Below, in pieces: positions 31,048-41,971 of a stretch of DNA of 64,000 bases. This DNA is from Phytophthora quininea (lineage: Eukaryota > Oomycota > Peronosporomycetes > Peronosporales > Peronosporaceae), in the NCBI GenBank assembly GCA_011947345.1, contig JAAVTG010000559.1:558001-622000 (forward strand), in the 5' to 3' direction. A program made the position numbers and the translations under genes. The notes below the pieces were generated by a model. The model was not told the DNA's origin and did not search any database. It was given only the letters and a program-made list of their open reading frames with translations. Every line of letters begins with the position of its first letter. Position 1 is the stretch's first letter.

Positions 31048-31548
31048 TGTGACGGAGTTGCCGTCAGCGGCAGCACATTGTCGCCGACGGCAACCACGTC
31101 AGAAAAATTATATTGCATATGGCTTCAAGGCTATCCTAAATACATGGATTCTAGCGTTCAACATTGGGATTCACAAGAATACTCCGTCCCATAATCATGA
31201 TTTTGATTGGTCTAAAATCATCATGATTTGAAAGAATCCAGTTATTGATGGATTTTGATTATGGGACACATCAAGAAGATTCAAGATTCGAGCTACGTTT
31301 CCAGTTAGGAGCTGTTCATTGGTAGATTTAGGATTCATATGGACTTAGAGAATTGATAGGCTTTAGGATGGGAACTGGATTTCCCTTTGCGTTTCCCCAA
31401 CGCGCGCTAGCAAGATAAACCCGCCAGATCAATCTCACTTCTCAATTTACTCTCCAAGTGCCAAGGCTCCTCCTCCCTCCGACTACAGCTCCGCCCGCAG
31501 CAACACCGCCGTCTCGCTCAACGCTCCTCTCCCGCGCTAGTTGTTACA
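31048..31548 (+). repeat. 5' LTR of Gypsy A
   Basis: Starts TGTGACGGAG and ends TTGTTACA. It is followed by TAGTAGCACTT, a degenerate version of the TGGTAGCAC initiator-Met primer site seen in Gypsy B. Confidence 0.93.
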
Positions 31549-31914
31549 TAGTAGCACTTGTCGCGTCAAGGTTCGGTTCAAGTACAAGAGCTCAAGTCGG
31601 GGTGCTCGTGGCCACATAGTTGGAAGCGAGTCATCCTGTGGTTGTTTGCGTGAGCCACGTAGTGGGGATCGCTAGATCACAAAGGGTATTGGCTTTAGCA
31701 CGAACTTTAACGTTCGGTGGCTAGTTGGTGTGGTTGCACGCTAGTGTGGTTGACACATTTGGAACTCCTTTCTGTCGGATGGTAAACGGGCTTAACGCTT
31801 CGGCTAGACCCACCGCAGGAAACCACGGAGAGTAAATTCCATTTAGATACCCACTTGGCTGTGCTTGATCTACATCCGTTGCTACTGCATCTGTTTCAGT
31901 CTGCCCCCTTGCAT

Positions 31915-32218
31915 GGGTAAGCGAAAGACTCGCGAGCCTGACACGCCGTTCACAAAGACCACCGAGTTACTGACCGATAGTCACGAGCAACTTGATAAGC
32001 CCCGAACAGAATTGTGGTTAACTACGGTGAAGCAGCTTAAGCTAGTCCAACTTGTCCGGAACCAAATCCCGGATTGTAAGGACGCAGCTGCCCGAAACGT
32101 ATTACACGACACTTCGGAACTGCTAAAACATCGTGTCCAGCAGACCCAGTCAATTCTGGAAGGGACTTTTGATCACTCCATCGCACTGTACAAGAAAGCC
32201 AAGGAAGCCAAGGAATAA
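31915..32218 (+). CDS. Small ORF preceding gag in Gypsy A
   Basis: An ORF of 100 aa from the ATG at 31915 (MGKRKTREPDTPFTKTTELL). It is helical and charged, with a lysine-rich end (YKKAKEAKE). It lies between the primer site and gag. No known domain. It may be a separate upstream ORF or the original N-terminus of Gag displaced by frame changes. Confidence 0.4.
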
Positions 32219-32361
32219 GAAGCTCTGAAGCAGTCAAAAAGTCCAAGAAGCGTAGAGTCGTAGAGTCGTAAAGAAGAATTGACTTAGTCCTTTTTCTTAA
32301 TTACCTCCAATTTAGGGTTTTCGGTAGAAAATTATAAGGAGTGCTGAGAAGTCCAGCTATC

Positions 32362-33410
32362 ATGGCCACTAGACGTAGTCGTGGAGCTGAGCACCCATCA
32401 CCGAACCCTCGTCCTCGCCGGCAGAGCAGATTAAAATGCTGCGAGTGATTCAGAGGCTACCCATCCGGCTACACGTTCAAGTACACGCAATAATCAGGCC
32501 AATTCAGTTACTGCAGACGCTGCCGCTGCCCAAGGTCCTTCGGGGCCGGACACGATGTCCATGCAGCAGTTGTTAGTGTATATAACGCAACAGCAGCAAC
32601 AGTATCAAGCCCAAATGCAAGCACAGATGCAAGCACAAATGCAGCAAGCTAATGAACGCTTCGAGTATCTCGTCGCGTCCAGGGGTGATCACAAGAAGAA
32701 GGACCCTCCTGTTTATGAGGGAAAATATGGCGAAGACATTGAGTTATGGATCTTTGCCACGGAACAGTACTACGCCAACAAACGCCAGTTAATGGAAGCA
32801 GAGTCGTCAGATTTTGACGCTAATATCCAGCAACTTGGGCAAGTCCGTGTTGAATTGGTATCGTGCCTTTATAGCGGACTGTGAGCGTGTGAATGTTTAC
32901 AAGACGTGGTCACTGTTCAAGAGCCAGTTGCGTACGCGCTTCAGGCCTAAGGACTTTGAATATGACCTTCGCGAGCGTATGTTTCACCTGAAACAAAAGG
33001 AGACAATTCATGAGTATGTCTCCAAATTTCAAGACTTGTTGTCTCAGACCGAGTTGGATATCAGTGAACTGTAGAAGCGTTTCTTTTTCCAGAACGGACT
33101 CCGCGAAGAAACAGCGAAGAAGATCAAGGAAGAAAGTCCTGGTACGCTACAAGAGGCTATTGAAATTGCCTCTAACTTCGAGTTTGCACATTACTCGGGG
33201 AAACCACCTCGAGCTCCGTCCAAGCAACCTACAGGAAAGGATGCATCAAGGTTTCGTCCACCCAAGCAGAAGCAACAATCAGCGAAACGATCTGAGAAGA
33301 AGGGCAAGAAGGACGACTGGACGAAGACAGCTACGTGCAACAATTGTGGGGAGAAGGGACATATCTCGCCGCAGTGCAAGAAGCCTAAAAGTAAAGAGGC
33401 TAATCGCTTT
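32362..33410 (+). pseudogene. Gag of Gypsy A, several frame breaks
   Basis: The ATG at 32362 begins a basic region (MATRRSRGAEHPSPNPRPRR), soon stopped. The main body lies in pieces: 32555-32884 (a Q-rich run with QAQMQAQMQAQMQQ, then GKYGEDIELWIFATEQYY), 32814-33074 (FRPKDFEYDLRERMFHLKQ) and ~33075-33410. The last piece contains a CCHC nucleocapsid knuckle, CNNCGEKGHISPQC, at ~33336-33380. Breaks lie near 32820, 33072 and 33090. The protein would assemble the retrotransposon particle; as given it is not translatable. Confidence 0.8.
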
Positions 33411-33890
33411 ATGAGCGGATCGGTGTATGCAATTCTCGAAGTCGAAGCTCAAGCGTACAAGGATGAAGATCAGAAGGAAGAAGTCTCTATCTTCATCGAC
33501 AATGGAAGTAGCCTTAACGGCGTGACCGAAGAATTGGTCAAGACACTCGAACTGGAAGTCACAGAGCACGAATTGATGCAAGTCGACTTAGGATACGATC
33601 AAATTGTCCATCGTCGACGTCGCACTGTTGACATGAACTTAGTCATTCCTGGCTTTCCAGTTTCGTTGAAAACCTTCTAAGTTATGCCTGTTTCGGAGAA
33701 GAAAGACGTCGTTCTCGGTATGGTGTGGCTCCGTGAGCAGAACCCAGATATTAACTGGGAAACGTTTGCAAATCAAACCTCGCAACAATACAACAGCCAG
33801 TCCGATTCAAGTCAAACTGTCCAGTCCGACCAAACGTCCAGCAAGATGTGTAGCTGGAAGACGCAATTCTCGCTTGGATAAAAGTCGCGA
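33411..33890 (+). pseudogene. Aspartic protease region of Gypsy A, altered active site
   Basis: The frame at 33411-33680 has SIFIDNGSSLNGV where retropepsins have D-T/S-G. Here the catalytic triplet is DNG, with an Asn in the second position. A stop at 33678 is followed by the matching continuation VLGMVWLREQNPDINW (33684-33881), the conserved segment after the flap. Both the substitution and the stop suggest loss of activity. Confidence 0.7.
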
Positions 33891-34008
33891 GATTTTCAAC
33901 TTCTATCGCCATCACGGTCACCAAGGACGACATGGTTCTACGAAGATCATTTCGTCGAACCAGTTTCTTCGAATGCTTCGAAAGGACAAGGACATTTAAG
34001 CTGTATTC

Positions 34009-35190
34009 ATGATCAATCCCCATGACTCCGAGAAGGCTGAACGCTTCAAGAGTCAAGGTTGGGAGGCTCTCAAGGACAATCCTGCGTATCCAGTATTGCG
34101 CAAGTATGCGGACACAGTCTTCCGTACGGAACTCCCTAATGAGACGCCACCGGTACGTGAAGGTATCGACCATGAGATCCTGCTGAAACCTGGAACTCAG
34201 CCAGTTTCGGTGAAGCAGTGGCGCCAAAGTCCTGAGCAACGCCAGATTATACAAGACTGAACCAAAGAAATGGTCCAGGGAGGCATTATACGACCAAGTA
34301 CGTCAGCTTTTAGTGCACCAACGTTCTGTGTGAAGAAGCCAGTTGGATGGCGTATCGTGCACGACTTTCGTCAGCTGAACCTAGCGACAATCTTGCCAGC
34401 AATCCCAATGCCGCGGAACGAAGATACCTTTGACGCGATGGAAGGAAGTGTTTGGTATTCGTGCATGGATCTACTCTGGGGATATTACCAAGTCAAGCTA
34501 AGGGAATCCAATATACCCTTTACAGCGTTTTCGACTCCAGACGGTCTTTTTGAATACCTCGTCACTCCCATGGGACTCAGTGGTAGTCCAGGAACGTTTA
34601 ATCGCCTTTTACAGAAGGTTTTCCGGGATTTACGTGACGTGATGCGAATCTATTTCGACGACATCTATGTGTTCACTAAAAGTGAAGATGTCTCTGAGCA
34701 CCTCGAGGCTTTGGATCGAGTGTTCAAGCGCTGTGAAGAGCAGCAGCTCTACATCATGGATGAAATTCCATGCCTGGGCGACTTCGTTGGGCGCAACGGT
34801 GTCCGTATGGACCCAGATAAGGTCAAGATCATTGCCGATTGGCCTATTCCAAAGACAAAGAAGCAAATGGAAAGCTTCTTAGGGAAAACTGTGTACGTCT
34901 CCAGATTCTGCAAGGATTTTGCTCAACTTGCAGGTCCTTCACATGAAAGTATCAAGGGCAAACGGTCTCGTGAGCCAATCCAGCTCACTGAAGACCAATT
35001 ACGATGCTTTGAAGTTCTCAAGCGTCGCTTATCGTCTCCACCTGTCCTCAAACTTCCTGATTTTTCAAAGCCTTTTGGCATCAGGATGGACGCCTCGAAC
35101 TTCGCGATCGGGGAGTCTTGTTTCAAAAGGAGGGAGGGTTGGAACATCCAATTGCTTTTACTGGTCGAAAGATGAAACCCACTGAGCTGA
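34009..35190 (+). pseudogene. Reverse transcriptase of Gypsy A, in frame except at its ends
   Basis: The linker 34009-34260 leads, after a TGA at 34258, into the RT at 34270-35175. Motifs: GWRIVHDFRQLN, YSCMDLLWGYYQVKL, PFTAFSTPDG, TPMGLSGSPGTFNRLLQ, and catalytic RIYFDDIYVF at ~34655. The connection to RNase H (FGIRMDASNFAIG) breaks at ~35110, where a G run appears one base short; the continuation lies in the next frame from 35118. Confidence 0.88.
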
Positions 35191-36356
35191 ATTACCCAGT
35201 TCGCGAACAAGAGCTACTCGCAATTATGCATGCTCTAAAGACATGGCACGTCTATCTATTGGACAAACCGTTTACTGTCGAAACCGACCACAAGAGTATT
35301 GAGATGATTCTGACGCAGAAGACGACTAACCGAAGGATTGCCCGATGGTTCAATGAACTCGCTGAGTTCCAGCCGCTATTCAAGTGGATTCCCGGAGAAA
35401 CCAATACTGTAGCAGATGCACTATCAAGAAAGCCAGACTTCGAGCATAAGGCAGCTCAAGTCAGCCTAAAGGAACTGCTAGAGTCTGCTCAAAACCGCGA
35501 AATTGTCGCGACAGTGGTTGCCTCAAAGGTGACAATCGCTCATTCCGCTAAGCAGATGTACTCGCGGAAGAATGAGCTACTGTGGGTTATCAAACGTCTG
35601 AATGAAGGTGTCTCGATGCCACGTTATTCAATCAACGACGGCGTCTTATACTATCAGACAGGCGAAGATGAGACTCCACGTTTATACATTCCAGACGACG
35701 AAGATCTCAAGAATCGCGTTATCTGTGAAAACCATGACTCAGTGTCAGCTGGCCATCCTGGGTATTATAAGACCTATTTGGCTGTTCGCGAAAAGTACTA
35801 TTGGCCAAGAATGTCCAAGTATATCCAGCGCTATGTCAACACGTGTGAGATGTGTCAGCGCAACAAGGCTAGGCAAACAAAGCCACCAGGACTACTCCAA
35901 TCGTTGGATGTTCCAAGAGGCAGATGGACTGATATATCCATGGATTTCATCGTGTCTCTTCCATCGACTAAAGAAGGATACAACTCGATTATGGTCATTG
36001 TTGATCGTTTGACCAAGCGAGCCAAGTTCATTGCAACTAAGACAACAGAAGATTCTACGGAAATCGCAAACGTGTTCATGAAGAATTACGTCAAGGACCA
36101 TGGCATGCCCAAGACCATTGTGTCCGATAGAGACACCAAATTTACGTCTAAGTTTTGGCAAGCAACTATGACAGCTATGGGAACGCAGCACAAATTATCG
36201 TCTGCATTCCGACCCCAAACTGACGGACAAACGGAAAGAACAAACCATTCATCGGAGACTATCTCCGAGGTGTCGTTAGTCCAGCCCAAGATGACTGGGA
36301 TGACTATCTCCACTTGGCAGAAATTGCCTACAATCGATGTATACACTCTACGATAG
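35118..36356 (+). pseudogene. RNase H and integrase of Gypsy A
   Basis: RNase H covers ~35118-35440 (FTVETDHKSIEMIL, NTVADALSRKPD). The integrase zinc knuckle (HPGYY .. CEMCQRNKA) lies at ~35755-35870. Its D,D-35-E core has SMDFIVSLP (~35940), SDRDTKF (~36125) and QTDGQTER (~36225). A frame break at ~36245 separates the last part, picked up at 36314-36514. The key acidic residues are all present. Confidence 0.88.
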
Positions 36357-36510
36357 GGATGTCACCGTTCGAAGCGGATCTAGGATATATACCCTACATG
36401 CCAGATGATGTGGCAGCAGATCCAGAGATTAAGAAGTTGGAGAAATCAGCGCAAGAGTTTTTGCTTCGACAAGAAACTCTGCTCAAGATTGCACAAGATC
36501 GCAGGAGCGT

Positions 36511-36990
36511 ATGAAGCATTACTACGACAAGAACAGACACGTGCAGGACTTTGAAGTCAACGATATGGTGTTGTTAGACGGAAAGAATATGGACATCTGT
36601 CACAAGGGATATGCTCAGTCGAAGAAGCTTGCTCCAAGATACATTGGACCGTTTCCAGTGTTGAAGAAGATCTCGAAGGATTCCTATGAGTTGGGATTAT
36701 TGAAGGGATTGAAGATGCACCCGGTGTTTCACACGTCACTACTAAAACCGTACAAGAAGGACACCAATCGTAAGCAAAAGGTGAACAAGGTTGTGTTAGC
36801 CGATGGCTCCGAGGGACAACTCGTTGAGGCCGTAACCGGGCATCGCAAGTACAAGGAAAACCGCAGTACAAAGTATGGTGGCTCGACGAATCGAAGTCAG
36901 AAGCCACCTGGGAGCCCGTGGAGAATCTAAAGCAGATTCCCGGGTTAATTGACCTCTATTGGGGAACCAAGAAGAGACCGAAGCCATTTT
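36511..36990 (+). pseudogene. Integrase C-terminus and chromodomain of Gypsy A
   Basis: The GPF/GPY segment KLAPRYIGPFPVLKKI and PVFHTSLLKPYKK mark the integrase end. After a one-base frame break at ~36850 the chromodomain follows (KVWWLDESKSEATWEPVENL), which in chromoviruses reads histone marks to direct insertion. A stop comes near 36990. Confidence 0.82.
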
Positions 36991-37020
36991 CGAAATAGAC
37001 GTCTTCTTGAAGGGAGGTCA

Positions 37021-37521
37021 TGTGACGGAGTTGCCGTCAGCGGCAGCACATTGTCGCCGACGGCAACCACGTCAGAAAAATTATATTGCATATGGCTTCA
37101 AGGCTATCCTAAATACATGGATTCTAGCGTTCAACATTGGGATTCACAAGAATACTCCGTCCCATAATCATGATTTTGATTGGTCTAAAATCATCATGAT
37201 TTGAAAGAATCCAGTTATTGATGGATTTTGATTATGGGACACATCAAGAAGATTCAAGATTCGAGCTACGTTTCCAGTTAGGAGCTGTTCATTGGTAGAT
37301 TTAGGATTCATATGGACTTAGAGAATTGATAGGCTTTAGGATGGGAACTGGATTTCCCTTTGCGTTTCCCCAACGCGCGCTAGCAAGATAAACCCGCCAG
37401 ATCAATCTCACTTCTCAATTTACTCTCCAAGTGCCAAGGCTCCTCCTCCCTCCGACTACAGCTCCGCCCGCAGCAACACCGCCGTCTCGCTCAACGCTCC
37501 TCTCCCGCGCTAGTTGTTATA
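37021..37521 (+). repeat. 3' LTR of Gypsy A
   Basis: Same length as the 5' LTR with no indels seen. It is preceded by the polypurine-like GAAGGGAGG and ends TTGTTATA before the GGAAA duplication. Confidence 0.93.
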
Positions 37522-37656
37522 GGAAACGATTTGGACCTATCCCAATATCAATTCCAGCGTCGACAGTGACGATGTTCGTACCGGTATTTGCTTGCGAGCG
37601 CGTACACAGTTTGTGATGTGCAGAACCGTCGAGGTTTCAGCGGGAACACCGGCGAT

Positions 37657-37670
37657 TCATTCCCAAATTT
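37657..37670 (+). promoter_or_regulatory. Oomycete initiator/flanking element of lectin 1
   Basis: TCATTCCCAAATTT followed by GCCTTC lies 35 nt upstream of the ATG at 37705. It fits the combined Inr and flanking promoter element well. Confidence 0.65.
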
Positions 37671-37704
37671 GCCTTCTGCCTGGTACTTCGCACGTCTCGC
37701 AACC

Positions 37705-38274
37705 ATGAAGTTCATTTTCCAGATGCTCGCCACGGTGGCGCTCGTGGCTCTTGGGACCTCCGCCGACACGGACGTTGTCCCAGGTAGTTTTATTGTTGGC
37801 GACTTTTACGGCAACGGCAAAGTCCTTGGTGAACTCGTTGGTGGCGAGAGGTACACGGACATTGACGTCGTCACTCCCGGACAAAAGACGAAATCCATCC
37901 ACATTCGTGCTGGCAGGCGCGTGAACGGTGTCGGCATCGACATCTCGGACGGCTCCGGGGTGATTACGAAGTTGTACCACGGCGGCGATGGCGGCAACCC
38001 GATAGAGCTGGAGCTCGATGACGATGAGTACATTACGGCAATGGAGGTCCACACAGGCAACAGAGGCGCCAAAACGCGCGCCGTGTTCATCCAGTTCACC
38101 ACCAACAAGGGTAGGACGGTCGAAGGCGGAAGTCGCACGGACAAGATTGATAAGGTGGAGGCGCCGGTGGGCTTCCAGCTAGGAGGCTTTCAAGGAAGCA
38201 GCGACAAGGAACTTGACTCGGTGGGCCCAATCTGGACGTGGATTAACGCCACGGAAGGATCGTCGTCGTCTTAG
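37705..38274 (+). CDS. Secreted jacalin-type lectin 1
   Basis: 189 aa. Residues 1-20 form a signal peptide (MKFIFQMLATVALVALGTSA), with a cleavage site before DTDV. The rest is one jacalin-like beta-prism domain: FGDFYGNG-type start, GGERYTDIDVV, KSIHIRAGRRVNGVGIDISD, TKLYHGGDGGNPIELELDDDE, IQFTTNKGRTVEGG and the closing GFQGSSDKELDSVGPIW. Such domains bind mannose- or galactose-containing sugars. Here secretion suggests host-wall or glycoprotein binding. The frame is open and the gene looks intact, with a good promoter motif and a short 3' end. A paralogous, broken copy lies 2 kb downstream on the other strand. Confidence 0.9.
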   Translation: MKFIFQMLATVALVALGTSADTDVVPGSFIVGDFYGNGKVLGELVGGERYTDIDVVTPGQKTKSIHIRAGRRVNGVGIDISDGSGVITKLYHGGDGGNPIELELDDDEYITAMEVHTGNRGAKTRAVFIQFTTNKGRTVEGGSRTDKIDKVEAPVGFQLGGFQGSSDKELDSVGPIWTWINATEGSSSS

Positions 38275-38577
38275 TCACTAAAGTAAGAACGAGTCTCTAA
38301 GGAAAGAAGAACGGCACAACAGAATCGTTGCGCCCGCAGCTGCAAACGCCTTCAGCAACATTTGTTTTTAACTGACTGATCACCACATACCGGTAAGGTA
38401 TTTTGTCTCCAATCGACCTTACTTTTTCTGATGATTAACACCTTCTGGGCCAGGTCTCCTCGACCTGCTCCTCGGGCCCAGACAGTCCTCGGTCGCCACA
38501 AGTCTTGTTGGAATTGACCCCTAATGAAATAATTTCAACGCGAAAATCGCATTTAGCTTTTCAACCTACAAATTGAC

Positions 38578-39913
38578 ATGAAGCTGCGGATCCTGACGTT
38601 CAACCTCTTCTTCGACGAGGTGGCGCGCTCCGTGCGCATGAAGGCGATCGGCCGCTTGGTGGAGCACATGCGTCCGGCGGTGATTGGCTTCCAGGAGGTC
38701 ACGCGTGAGGCGTTGGCGATGCTCAAGAGCCAAGTACGAGGATAAACCCCACGTTGGGTTTTATTGTTTTCATGATGTGGGTTTTATTCATTTTTGCTCT
38801 GGGTGTTTTTGATATTAGAGTTGGGCCAAGTACTATGACTGCAGTGTGGACACGGCGCCTCCGTTCCAAGAGACGTATTTCGTGGCGCTTTTCAGTGCGT
38901 TGCCCGTCAAGGCCCTGGAGACCCACCCCTTCGCTAATACAGGGATGGGACGAGAACTGGTCCTGATGCAGGTGGAAGCTGTACCTGGCAAAACGTTATT
39001 TGTGGGGACTTCCCATTTGGAGAGTCTTCCTCAATTTGCAGGCCCCAGAGTGTCCCAATTGATGGAGAGTTTGACTGTGCTAAGAGATCGGGTGGTGAAC
39101 GTGGACAGTGACGACGGTCAAGTAGGAATCATAGGAGACAAAAGACCCAGAGCACAAAACTGTGTCTGTCTGGGTGCAGTGTTCATGGGTGACACCAACT
39201 TGATGAAGGCAGACATGAAGCTGCTGGATCGACGTTACGTGGACGTGGATGTAGAGTTAGCAAAGAGTGGCAGATCCAAATGCAGAATTTGTAGTGATAG
39301 TATCGCCAAAGGAGCGGTTCGAGTGGGGAAGATGATGAAAGACCGTGTTGCTGGAGGGAAGACGATGGAGATTCGAGTGTGGTTTCATGAGAAATGTTTC
39401 GTCGATGCGGAGTCGACTACGAGTGATGAAAAGAAGGTGGTACAGAGGAAGTCTTGCGAGCTGCGAGGTGAAGAGTTTGATGGTAAGTCTGGTGACGATG
39501 TGGATTTAGCAACCATGGGTTTACCTGGTGGGTGGAAGGACCTGTGGCTGTCGGTGCCCGGTATTACGGAGGAGAACGGGTACACGTTTGATGGCACCCG
39601 CAACACATTAGTAACAAGTCGAGCGTTCCGTAGTCGACTAGATCGCATGTACTTTTATGCGGCTCCTAGTGCCTCTAGTAAAGTTGGCTGCGTGTTCGAC
39701 GAGATCTCCATAGTTGGGCAAGAGAAGATTGCCGACGGTCTGTGGCCGTCGGATCACTTCGGGCTACTGGGCACCTTTACGATCAATGAAGACAGCCAAA
39801 CGAGTGGTGCTACAGCTCGACAAAAGGCCGGGGAAGCTGCGATGAAGAGGGCGAAACGAGCAGAGCCCGATGCCAAGGGCGGATCGAAACAATCGCCCAT
39901 CACTATTGAATGA
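38578..39913 (+). CDS. TDP2-like 5'-tyrosyl-DNA phosphodiesterase with embedded PARP-type zinc finger
   Basis: Two exons (38578-38733 and 38819-39913) join through an 85-nt GT-AG intron to give 416 aa. The endonuclease/exonuclease/phosphatase fold carries the TDP2 motif set: LTFNLFFDE (Asn, residues ~5-13), IGFQEVT (metal-binding Glu), FMGDTNLMKAD (Asp-x-Asn), and WPSDHFGLLG (catalytic His) near the C-terminus. TDP2 removes topoisomerase II from DNA 5' ends. Unlike the animal protein, a zf-PARP module (SGRSKCRICSDSIAKGAVR .. WFHEKCF, residues ~215-262) is inserted between the GDTN and the C-terminal half. It has C-x2-C and H-x2-C ligands and would recognise DNA breaks. The C-terminal tail is basic (MKRAKRAE), perhaps a nuclear signal. 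Frame fully open. Confidence 0.87.
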
Positions 39914-40182
39914 CTGGATTTGGGTGCGACATGGTGAAGAGCTCACTCGCGACTTAGGACGCCTTTGCTGGTCTGAAGACACAGTTTTGAGCGAACGAAG
40001 AGATGGAAATAGTCAAGTCCAGGTGCAATGAAGCATTTGTGTCGTTGTGGACCTAGTCCTTCCGGCGATTCTCGAGCTGTAGCGCTGACAGTGCTAACAG
40101 ACGAAGTGCAACAACGGCTCCCGCTCTTGAAACAACCATTTTTCCAAGTCATGCCAACACAAGTTCGTCGAACCTACCGGCG

Positions 40183-41503
40183 TCAATCTTCTGGTGAACC
40201 AACCCACGATCTTTCCCACTGAGGGGCCATTGTCGTCCAAAGGACACCAATCGAGTCAAGTTCCTTGCCACTCGATCCGAAAAAGCCACCAGCTGGGTGC
40301 CCTCGGGTGCCTCCGCCTTCCCTACGATTTCCGTTCGTGTCCCTCCCTCCACTGTTCTGCCCTTGTTGGTGGTGAAATAGATGTACACGATGCGTGCTTT
40401 GCCGTCCTTCAGGCCCGTGTGGGTCTCCAGCGAGGATCTAAAATCCCAAGACTGGGACAAATTGTTGCGGCCTGATAGAAGCGTGCAACCACACCCCATG
40501 AAAGTGCTTGGCTGTCCGCAACGACAGATCCATACTACGTTACAACAGATACTCGCCCTCCGCCAGTTTCTGGTTCCTGTTGTCCACGATGTGATGCTGA
40601 GAATGTTCTTTGGAGACCTCATTGTCGGATCAAGGCTGTTCTTCCTCAAGTCGTTAAATCCTACGGTTCAACAGTGTGTGAGACGATCATGTGCTGCGAT
40701 AGAAACAGTAGAGCACTGTATCTTCTCGTGCCCAGCTCTGACGCAAATGTGGACCCCATTGTGGTCCCCATGGCATAAGGCTTTCGCGACGGAGTTGGAT
40801 TGGCGATTGCTAATTTTTCCTAAACCACGAGACCTGAATAGAGAGTGGAGGCAGAACCAAAAGGTGGTCCTGCTACTGTGGTGAGTCCACACTGCGATCG
40901 CGTTCCATGCTACGTGGAGGTTGAGAAACGACATAGTATTCCGTGAAACTACAGCTGAAGTACTAAGCGTCCAAAATGTGATGTCCTCTTTTCGACGACA
41001 CTGTCTGTTCATCAATCACCATTCAGCGGAGCTTGGGATTGACGACAAAATTGTAACCTCTGTTCTGGAGAAGTTAGGCTTTGACCCACCTGCGCCGCGA
41101 AACACACTACCAGCAAGTCACGTTTGGATTCCACGAAACTCAGCAGCAGAACGACTAAGTAGTATACGATCGTAGCTAGAAAAACGGTTTATCCGACTGG
41201 TTAATCAACTTAAATTTCTTTCTTTTCTCGTCTCCAGCGAGGTCCAGGTCGTACGGGTCGCCGCCATCACCGCCATAGTACAGCTTCGTGACTGGACCGA
41301 AGCCGTCCGAGACGTCGACACCGACACCGCTCACACGTTCGCCAGAGCGGATGTGAATGGCTGTCACTTTGTTTCCGGGGACAACGGCTTCTAAGTCCGT
41401 AAACTTTTAGCCTCCATCGAACCCGCCGAACTTGTCGCTCAAATGGACACCCGAGCTGTCAATAGCGCTAGCGCCACTGCGGCGAGCACCTGGAGAATGA
41501 ACA
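40183..41503 (-). pseudogene. Jacalin-type lectin 2, broken and split by a LINE fragment
   Basis: Relic of a paralogue of lectin 1. The N-terminal part (41250-41503) has a signal-peptide-like LQVLAAVALALL, but its ATG is changed (GTGTTCATTCTCC) and a TAA interrupts before KFTDLEAVVPGNK. The body VTAIHIRSGERVSGVGVDVSD and KLYYGGDGGDPYDLDLAGD follows. The C-terminal part (40183-40435) resumes with ETHTGLKDGKARIVYIYFTT, has one frame break before KELDS, and ends near 40183. Between the parts lies ~0.8 kb of LINE sequence. Not functional. Confidence 0.85.
40436..41229 (+). mobile_element. 5'-truncated non-LTR (LINE) reverse transcriptase 3' fragment
   Basis: The plus-strand frames 40381-40884 and 40921-41175 read VLGCPQRQIHTTLQQIL, RMFFGDLIV, then TVEHCIFSCPALTQMWTPLW. 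This is the Cys/His zinc-binding region found after the RT of LINEs (zf-RVT: ETxEHxFxxCP). A TGA at ~40882 breaks the frame. The 13-bp GTCTCCAGCGAGG occurs on both sides (40423-40435 and 41230-41242), probably a target-site duplication. Only the end of the element is present, as usual for LINE insertions. Confidence 0.75.
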
Positions 41504-41971
41504 CTAAAAATGGAAGGGCTCTTGATCGGTGCAGTGCAGAATGAAAAGTGATCATTGTGATGAAAGCGTGCAGAGCATGCCTTCCTAACCTAGCACCTAC
41601 AGAAGTACTGCTCTAGAACTCTGGAAACTTCGATATCAACACTCTTATCTTGCGAGTTGCCTTGTACTGTCTGCGACAGAGCAGATCAGCGGCAAATCTT
41701 CAACATGAACCTCATCGTTGCAGGTCGAACTTGCGTATAAGTATCGCCACAAAAACGTTGGTAAGGATACGAGGCGAAAACCGACACGCTGGGCTGGCAG
41801 AAGGGCTGCTTCAAACAGCAAGCCAAGATAACAAAACGTTGACGTCGTTTCGCATTTTCGCAATGTTATTCGAGAGCTTCATACCAGCCGTCCTACGAAG
41901 TTTGTGATCACAGCAGATACCCCGAGCCGCGGAAGTCTGCAAAGATCCTAGGTAGTGCGTGTCTATCGTTT

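Larger units (their letters stand above)
31048..37521 (+). mobile_element. Ty3/Gypsy chromovirus A, LTR to LTR
   Basis: 6,474 bp bounded by 501-bp LTRs and a 5-bp target duplication GGAAA (31043-31047 and 37522-37526). Order: LTR, primer site, small ORF, gag, protease, RT, RNase H, integrase, chromodomain, purine-rich GAAGGGAGGTCA, LTR. The LTRs differ visibly only near their 3' ends (TTGTTACA against TTGTTATA), so the insertion is young, although the internal frames are broken. Confidence 0.95.
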
